Of a stretch of 64,000 bases of DNA, positions 60,790 through 64,000 are shown in pieces. Below the pieces are notes generated by a model. That model did no database searches. It saw only the letters and a list, made by a program, of their open reading frames with translations, and had not been told where the DNA came from. Numbering within the stretch: position 1 is the first letter of the stretch; each line of letters opens with the position of its first letter. Origin of the DNA: Panthera uncia (Eukaryota > Chordata > Mammalia > Carnivora > Felidae); assembly GCF_023721935.1 (NCBI RefSeq), contig NW_026057580.1, forward strand, positions 28,809,683 through 28,873,682. Reading direction: 5' to 3'. The position numbers were made by a program, and so were the translations under genes.

Positions 60790-61780
60790 TTGAATTTATG
60801 TCCACCATTTGGCTTTTATTTTCAATTGTCCTTTGCTTTTTGTTTGTTTGGCTTTGGTCTGTTTTGGTTTATTTTTGTCTGTATATTTTTCTGTTTTCTT
60901 TTTGCTAAATATCTTTATTAGTCTATTGGCTATAACCATAGCTATACATCCTTACATTAATTTTTAAATTGTTTCTCTTTGGATTGGCATTTTTATATTC
61001 CACTTACAATTGGTTTGTACTATTTCACATAAAATGTATGAATATTACAGTAATTTAGTTCTATTTGCCCCATTTGCTATACTACTGTTATCACTGACAT
61101 TATACTCACTTATGCAATAAATCACACTATTCAGTGTTATAAAATTTGCTTTAAACATTTGTATATGTTGTGGTGCCTGGGTGGCTAGGTTGGTTCAGAG
61201 TTCAACTCTTTGATTTTGGCTCAGGTCATGATCTCGTGGTTAGTGAGATCAAGCAACGCATCAGGCTCTTTGCTAACGGTGCAAAGCCTGCTTAGGATTC
61301 TTTCTCTCCCTGTATCTCTCTCTCTGCCCCTCCTCACCTCTCTCTCTCTCTCTCTCTCAAAATAAATTTAAAAAATGGTAAAAAAAAAAAGACAATAAAC
61401 AGTTGTAAATGTTTTAAAGAAATTAAGAGACTAAAAATATAAAAAAGAGAAGAAAAATTATATATTTTGTATATTTGCCTGTTTCTCATTCTCAAGGCCT
61501 TCATGTCTTATAAATCTGAGTTTCCATTTGGTGTTATTTCCTTTAGCCTGAAGAACTTCCTTCAAGATATCAAGTGAAGGTATTTTGAGAGTCAAGTCTC
61601 TGTAGTCATATTTAGTCATTCTTGACACTGTGATAATATTTTGTCCTTATGTTGATATTTGTCCTTGGATTGTTTTCTTCCTATAAATAATGATGCTATT
61701 AATTATAGCAGGACGTTGACATAGCCAAACGAAAACTCCATATTCTACCTCACAGATTTGGAAGCAGCAGAAACTGCTAG
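60790..61780 (-). mobile_element. Possible old LINE fragment, split by a CAN-SINE at 61170
   Basis: ctgaagaacttccttcaagat and the surrounding AT-rich text resemble reversed old L1. The block is divided by a plus-strand SINE with imperfect target duplications. Family assignment is tentative. Confidence 0.4.
61170..61396 (+). mobile_element. CAN-SINE, diverged
   Basis: aaacatttgtatatgtt (61153-61169) and aaacagttgtaaatgtt (61397-61413) flank it. The tRNA part is altered (ctaggttggttcagagttc). Confidence 0.93.
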
Positions 61781-61799
61781 CCCTTCATGTGTTCAGTGG

Positions 61800-63660
61800 T
61801 TGCTTTCACTGGGAACCTTGGTGCCACTCAAGCATTAACAAGGGATGTGTGCAGTTTATGTGAGATCTTGCTGCTCCTTCATATTCCATTCCCTCCATTA
61901 GCGGATCACTTCTGCTATTTTGGAAGTCTCAAAATATCTTCTTACTTTAAACATATGTAAGATTGAGGCTTTCTGCTATTGTTTCCAATGTCCATACAGT
62001 GAAGATTAAAGGTTTCCTCAGATAAAAAGCCATATAAACACAAATTTTGTCCAATCTGGTTTCTTTTGTTTTTGGGTTGACTCCACTCCAATTTCTACCT
62101 GCTTTTAGTCACTCATCAGTGCCTTCAAATAGTTGTTTTTATAATTAGTGCAGGGTTTACAATTGTCATCTGAGGAATGGCTTGTTTATATACTGGTACC
62201 ATTACTAGAAGTCTCCAGGATTAATTTTTGCCTTTTTTGTGTGAGTCCTCCTAAGTCCACTTTATCTGAAAACTCTGGTAATTGTCAAAATAAAATATTC
62301 ACTGCATGCAGTCTTTTCTAACTCCTTTGTTCTCGTTCATCTCTATGCTTCTTCTCCCTTAAACCAACCTCCCACTGCTATTGTCTTCCCAACCTTGTCA
62401 CACCGCATACCTTTTACAATGAACAACCTTCCTATATTATTTATTGAACATACCTTCTACCTTCCTTCTCCATTAAAACCTTCCCCATTATACTGCTTTT
62501 AGCCCTCTAAGGGCAGGAATTTTTCCTATACCACTTAAACTTCAGAGTCAAGAAGTGGGACTGAATTACCCTTATAAGTCATTGGTGCACAAAAACATAT
62601 AGTTTTCTCTGTATTTCCTCAATTCCTGGTTAATCCAACTCACTTCTTCTCTCTGCCTCCTTTTCAGCTATTGAGGACTGATGGGGAAATATCACACAGA
62701 TTTGAATACTGATGCCAACATAAATTTGCTTCACATTCTCATTTAATCCATTTATCCCCCATCCTTCATTCAACACCACCATCAACAACTAGCGATTTCT
62801 TATGAAACTTTTCTTATGAAGGTCTTCAAGGCCTTTCTAATAATTATTTTTCTGGACCATATTTACACCCGGCTGTCCAAAAAATACTTGACACTTTCTT
62901 CCCATTCCTTCCTAATAGAAACCCTCTCTTCTATTGTTTCACATTGTTTATTCCCTTCTCTATCCATTCTTTATATTTTAGTCTTCCTTAGTGCCTATCC
63001 CAAGAATTCTTTCCTTGTCATTCTATCCATTTCTTCCAGATGTCTTAGTAAACTATAGGCTTTTTACTCTCTACTGTGCTTTAGACACACATATTAGGAT
63101 TATTTAAGGGAGACTTCTACTTTAATAATTTATTGTCTGACAAACTCAGTATGTTTGAAGCTCTGCTGATTTCTCTCTTCATTAAACAGGCTTCTTCTAT
63201 CTCTGTGGCCCCAGAGCAATAATTCATTTATCTACCCTGGGATGCTGAGCATATTTTTTTTTCTCACTTCACACATCTGAACATCATAAAAGCCTATCCT
63301 GTTTGGTTTCTCACCTAAATTATCTTCTGAAATTGTCTAGTTACCTAAAGTTTTGTTTCCATGTCTATACTTTAGATAATAGCTTGATTATTACAAGCAC
63401 CTAAATTTTTCCCTTCTTCTGGTATATAACGCTTCTATAAAAGAAAAACAAAAAGTGAAACTCCACTTTATAATCCTTCAAAATACGTATTTGATTACGT
63501 TTTTCCCAGATTAATTACTTGTCATTGGCCCTAGTATTCCTTAGATGGCATTAGTGATTTTGATGGTGCTTAATACTCTACCCTCATTGCTCTCAGGATA
63601 AATTTTGGCTGCACTGAATATCTTTGAGCCCTTCAAATTCCCATGATTCCTTTCCCTTCA
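61800..63660. other. Intron sequence, pyrimidine-rich, unrecognised
   Basis: Rich in CTT/TTC words on the plus strand, but no family recognised and no credible exon. Confidence 0.4.
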
Positions 63661-63665
63661 GCTTA

Positions 63666-63779
63666 TTTTTTATTTTATTTTATTTTATTTTATTTTATTT
63701 TATTTTATTTTATTNNNNNNNNNNTTTTATTTTATTTTATTTTATTTTATTTTATTTTATTTTATTTTATTTTATTTTA
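63666..63779. repeat. (TTTTA)n pentanucleotide microsatellite with assembly gap
   Basis: About 10 units lie left of the gap and a similar number right of it. Ten N bases occupy 63715-63724, so the true length is unknown. Confidence 0.97.
63715..63724. other. Assembly gap (10 N)
   Basis: Ten undetermined bases inside the TTTTA repeat. The flanks are in the same repeat. Confidence 0.99.
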
Positions 63780-64000
63780 AATTTATTCCTGGAATATTCA
63801 TAGTACTTAGCTATCACAGTAGTTTAGAAATTAGCAACATGTAGTTCTTTCAACTTGAAGGAAAAAGTCCATTCTCCACATGCTGGGAAAGAGGTCATTG
63901 AAACATGTGGATAGATTTGATCAACCTAAAAGCATTTGAAAAGTGAAAAGGTAAAAGGTAAAGGAGTTGAGTACAACATGCTGGATAATACCAGAAATTA

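Larger units (their letters stand above)
40325..64000 (-). other. EYS: EYS intron upstream of the 198-bp exon (partial)
   Basis: This is the intron 5' of the 40127-40324 exon in gene order. It runs off the right edge of the window, consistent with the very long introns known for EYS. I searched for the expected preceding exon (ending in a phase-1 codon after ...CVPPFK) and did not find it. The interval holds L1 fragments, a Tigger derivative, CAN-SINEs, an MLT1-type LTR and microsatellites, listed separately. No other conserved-looking exon was seen. Confidence 0.8.

Noticed and set aside
1..64000. CRISPR arrays, bacterial operons, tRNA or rRNA genes
   Set aside because: The DNA is mammalian intron. 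The only tRNA-like sequences are SINE heads, and no spaced direct-repeat array exists.

Overview
This window is mammalian nuclear DNA from a cat-like carnivore (Felidae, or at least Feliformia). The main evidence is at least 22 copies of a tRNA-Lys-derived CAN-SINE with the feliform body: a gcgcctgggtggctcag head, a ctctgtgctgacagct middle, a CT-rich stretch and an aaataaa(c)attaaaa tail. There is also a carnivore-type L1. The exact species cannot be told from the sequence.

The window lies inside one very large gene on the minus strand: EYS (eyes shut homolog), the photoreceptor extracellular-matrix protein altered in RP25 retinitis pigmentosa. Two coding exons are visible, at 40127-40324 (198 bp, phase 1-1) and 35603-35724 (122 bp, phase 1-0), separated by a 4.4 kb intron. 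Spliced together they encode a continuous run of EGF-like modules. The rest is intron: 1-35602 downstream and 40325-64000 upstream in gene order. I found no other coding exon, RNA gene or CRISPR array. The most notable point is that the 198-bp exon appears to have no counterpart in the human EYS protein as I remember it. Human EYS reads straight across the position, leaving two half EGF modules. The feline exon supplies exactly the missing halves plus one complete EGF.

Layout: 1-8 kb is intron with CAN-SINEs, AT/CA microsatellites and a MER5-like element split by a SINE. 8-12.5 kb is mostly unique sequence with MIR- and MER5-like fossils. 12.6-19.8 kb is a near full-length L1 on the plus strand (antisense to EYS), with 14-bp target-site duplications, a tandemly repeated AT-rich block in its 5' region, and broken ORF1 and ORF2. 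20-35 kb is mostly unique intron with a SINE tandem pair, MIR/MER5 relics and an old L1 tail. 35.6-40.3 kb holds the two exons and a long composite TTC/TCC triplet tract. 42.5-45.2 kb is a second L1 3' fragment, interrupted by an internally deleted Tigger (pogo) DNA transposon. 46.7-58.7 kb is a mosaic of old L1 pieces, a palindromic MITE-like element, an MLT1-type LTR and a MER20-like relic. 60-64 kb carries SINEs, an old LINE and a TTTTA microsatellite with a 10-N assembly gap.

Genes do not work together here beyond the exons of EYS. Everything else is transposon-derived, simple repeat or unrecognised intron. Family names were assigned by reading and remembered consensus patterns, not by a database search.
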